A DNA stretch of 14,958 bases from Desulfobacterales bacterium. Its GTDB lineage: Bacteria > Desulfobacterota > Desulfobacteria > Desulfobacterales > C00003060. The stretch lies in NCBI GenBank assembly GCA_030668505.1, contig DAOUTV010000014.1, forward strand, positions 1 through 14,958. The letters run 5' to 3'. The notes beneath the pieces were generated by a model. That model was given only the letters and a program-made list of their open reading frames with translations. It did no database searches and was not told where the DNA came from. How positions within the stretch are numbered: the first letter of the stretch is position 1; every line of letters starts with the position of its first letter. Positions 14,287-14,958 of the stretch are shown here, one piece after another. Position numbers and translations under genes: made by a program.

Positions 14287-14958
14287 TTAAGAACCGCCAT
14301 TTCCCGCACAGGCCATCACAAGCGCGGCGTTGTTTCCACCAAAAGCCAGAGACGTAGAAATCCCAAAACGTCCATGTATAGGTGTTTTCTCCGTAACCGG
14401 AGTGACGGATATTTCATCATCCTGGTGAACAAAACCGATGCTGGCCGGTATCCACCCTTTTCGAAGTGCAGCCGCAGTAAAGACAACCTCCAAAGCGCCT
14501 GCCGCACCAAGCGTGTGGCCGGTAAAGCCTTTTGTAGATAAAAACTTGATTCCTGGCCCGAAAACTCTGGCAAGGACTGCACCCTCAACCTTGTCATTAT
14601 CCCGGGTTGCAGTACCATGGGCATTCACAAAACAAACATCCTGGGGAGTAATATTAGCTTCAGCCATGGCTTTACGCAACGCTGCCTCCAATCCTGTACC
14701 GTCGGGACGGGGTGCGGTAAGATGATAGGCATCGGCTGCTGAACCGTATCCAGAAAGATACAACAAAGGTTCAATGCCTCTTTGACTGCAAACCTCTTTA
14801 GTTTCTAGGATAAGGACACCCGCTCCTTCGCCTAAATTCAAACCTGTGCGGTCCCGGTCAAAGGGGCTACACAACGAGTCGCTTACAATTCCCAGGGAAC
14901 CAAAACCGCATAAAGGGACAAGATTCAATTCATCAGCTCCACCGGCAATAGCAATATC
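14287..14958 (-). CDS. Beta-ketoacyl-ACP synthase, FabF-like (5' end outside window)
   Basis: The C-terminal 223 residues are visible; the reading stays open to the window edge, so the gene starts beyond 14958. The first visible residues (DIAIAGGADELN) are the usual KS strand after the active-site helix. The catalytic histidines are present in VNAHGTATRDND (visible residue 114) and in STKGFTGHTLGAAGALE (visible residue 148), with the conserved Lys of STKG. SPFDRDRTGLNLGEGAGVL is the standard KS dimer segment. The glycine loop reads FGGNNAALV. The active-site cysteine is expected just outside the window. It should be the elongating subunit, condensing malonyl-ACP with the acyl chain together with the dead partner encoded 9 nt downstream. 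Confidence 0.93.
   Translation of the reverse strand, partial: DIAIAGGADELNLVPLCGFGSLGIVSDSLCSPFDRDRTGLNLGEGAGVLILETKEVCSQRGIEPLLYLSGYGSAADAYHLTAPRPDGTGLEAALRKAMAEANITPQDVCFVNAHGTATRDNDKVEGAVLARVFGPGIKFLSTKGFTGHTLGAAGALEVVFTAAALRKGWIPASIGFVHQDDEISVTPVTEKTPIHGRFGISTSLAFGGNNAALVMACAGNGGS

Noticed and set aside
7372..14958. Calling the operon a ladderane or aryl-polyene cluster
   Set aside because: KS, ACP and radical SAM genes fit several pathways. The diagnostic genes (CrtI-like desaturases and FabZ for ladderanes; ketoreductase, dehydratase and ammonia-lyase-type genes for aryl polyenes) are not in the window.

Overview
The window looks like a chromosomal piece from an uncultured or environmental Gram-negative-type anaerobe. 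Evidence for this: a CsgG-like exported protein with a signal peptide, a remnant of a beta-propeller/outer-membrane-barrel protein, a lipoprotein with an FMN-binding domain, a DUF362 protein, two cobalamin-dependent radical SAM enzymes, and G/C-rich 'GGGGGATTT'-type intergenic repeats. Anammox Planctomycetota (Brocadiales) or Desulfobacterota/Nitrospirota would fit. No rRNA or marker gene is present, so taxonomy is inference only. I saw no tRNA, rRNA or CRISPR array.

Left part (1-3800), accessory and partly decayed. There is a small unknown protein (237-530, minus). It is followed by about 650 bp of debris with a frameshifted small ORF and a 34-bp inverted repeat whose arms encode the same peptide divergently. 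Next come a half-size TauE/SafE membrane protein (1176-1544), a MITE-like element bounded by inverted and direct repeats (1667-1898), a DUF362 gene (1913-2893, minus) and, overlapping its start, a fragment of an outer-membrane/propeller protein.

Middle (3484-7260). A visibly A+T-richer segment carries a CsgG-domain/TPR exported protein (3795-5168) with a plausible sigma70-type promoter. Then come a BchE-like B12-binding radical SAM enzyme (5386-6837, plus) and, converging on it with an 8-nt gap, an FMN-binding lipoprotein (minus).

Right part (7372 to beyond 14958, all minus), the main point of interest. A tightly packed operon encodes, in transcription order: an intact elongating beta-ketoacyl synthase (5' end outside the window); a catalytically dead KS-like partner (chain-length-factor-like); a stand-alone acyl carrier protein; a stand-alone condensation/acyltransferase-fold protein (HxxxD); a FAD-dependent oxidoreductase; a B12-binding radical SAM enzyme; and an acyl/aryl-AMP ligase. 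Three junctions are overlaps or near-contacts (TAATG, ATGA, 9 nt). This is a type II fatty-acid/polyketide-like assembly line with unusual tailoring. One reading: the ligase activates a starter or free acid, KS plus partner elongate it on the ACP, the acyltransferase releases or conjugates it, and the FAD and B12-radical SAM enzymes desaturate, methylate or cyclise the chain. The product is unknown. A ladderane-like, aryl-polyene-like or methylated-lipid product are possibilities, none proven. No ketoreductase, dehydratase, enoylreductase or malonyl transferase lies in the window, so they must be upstream or borrowed from primary fatty acid synthesis.
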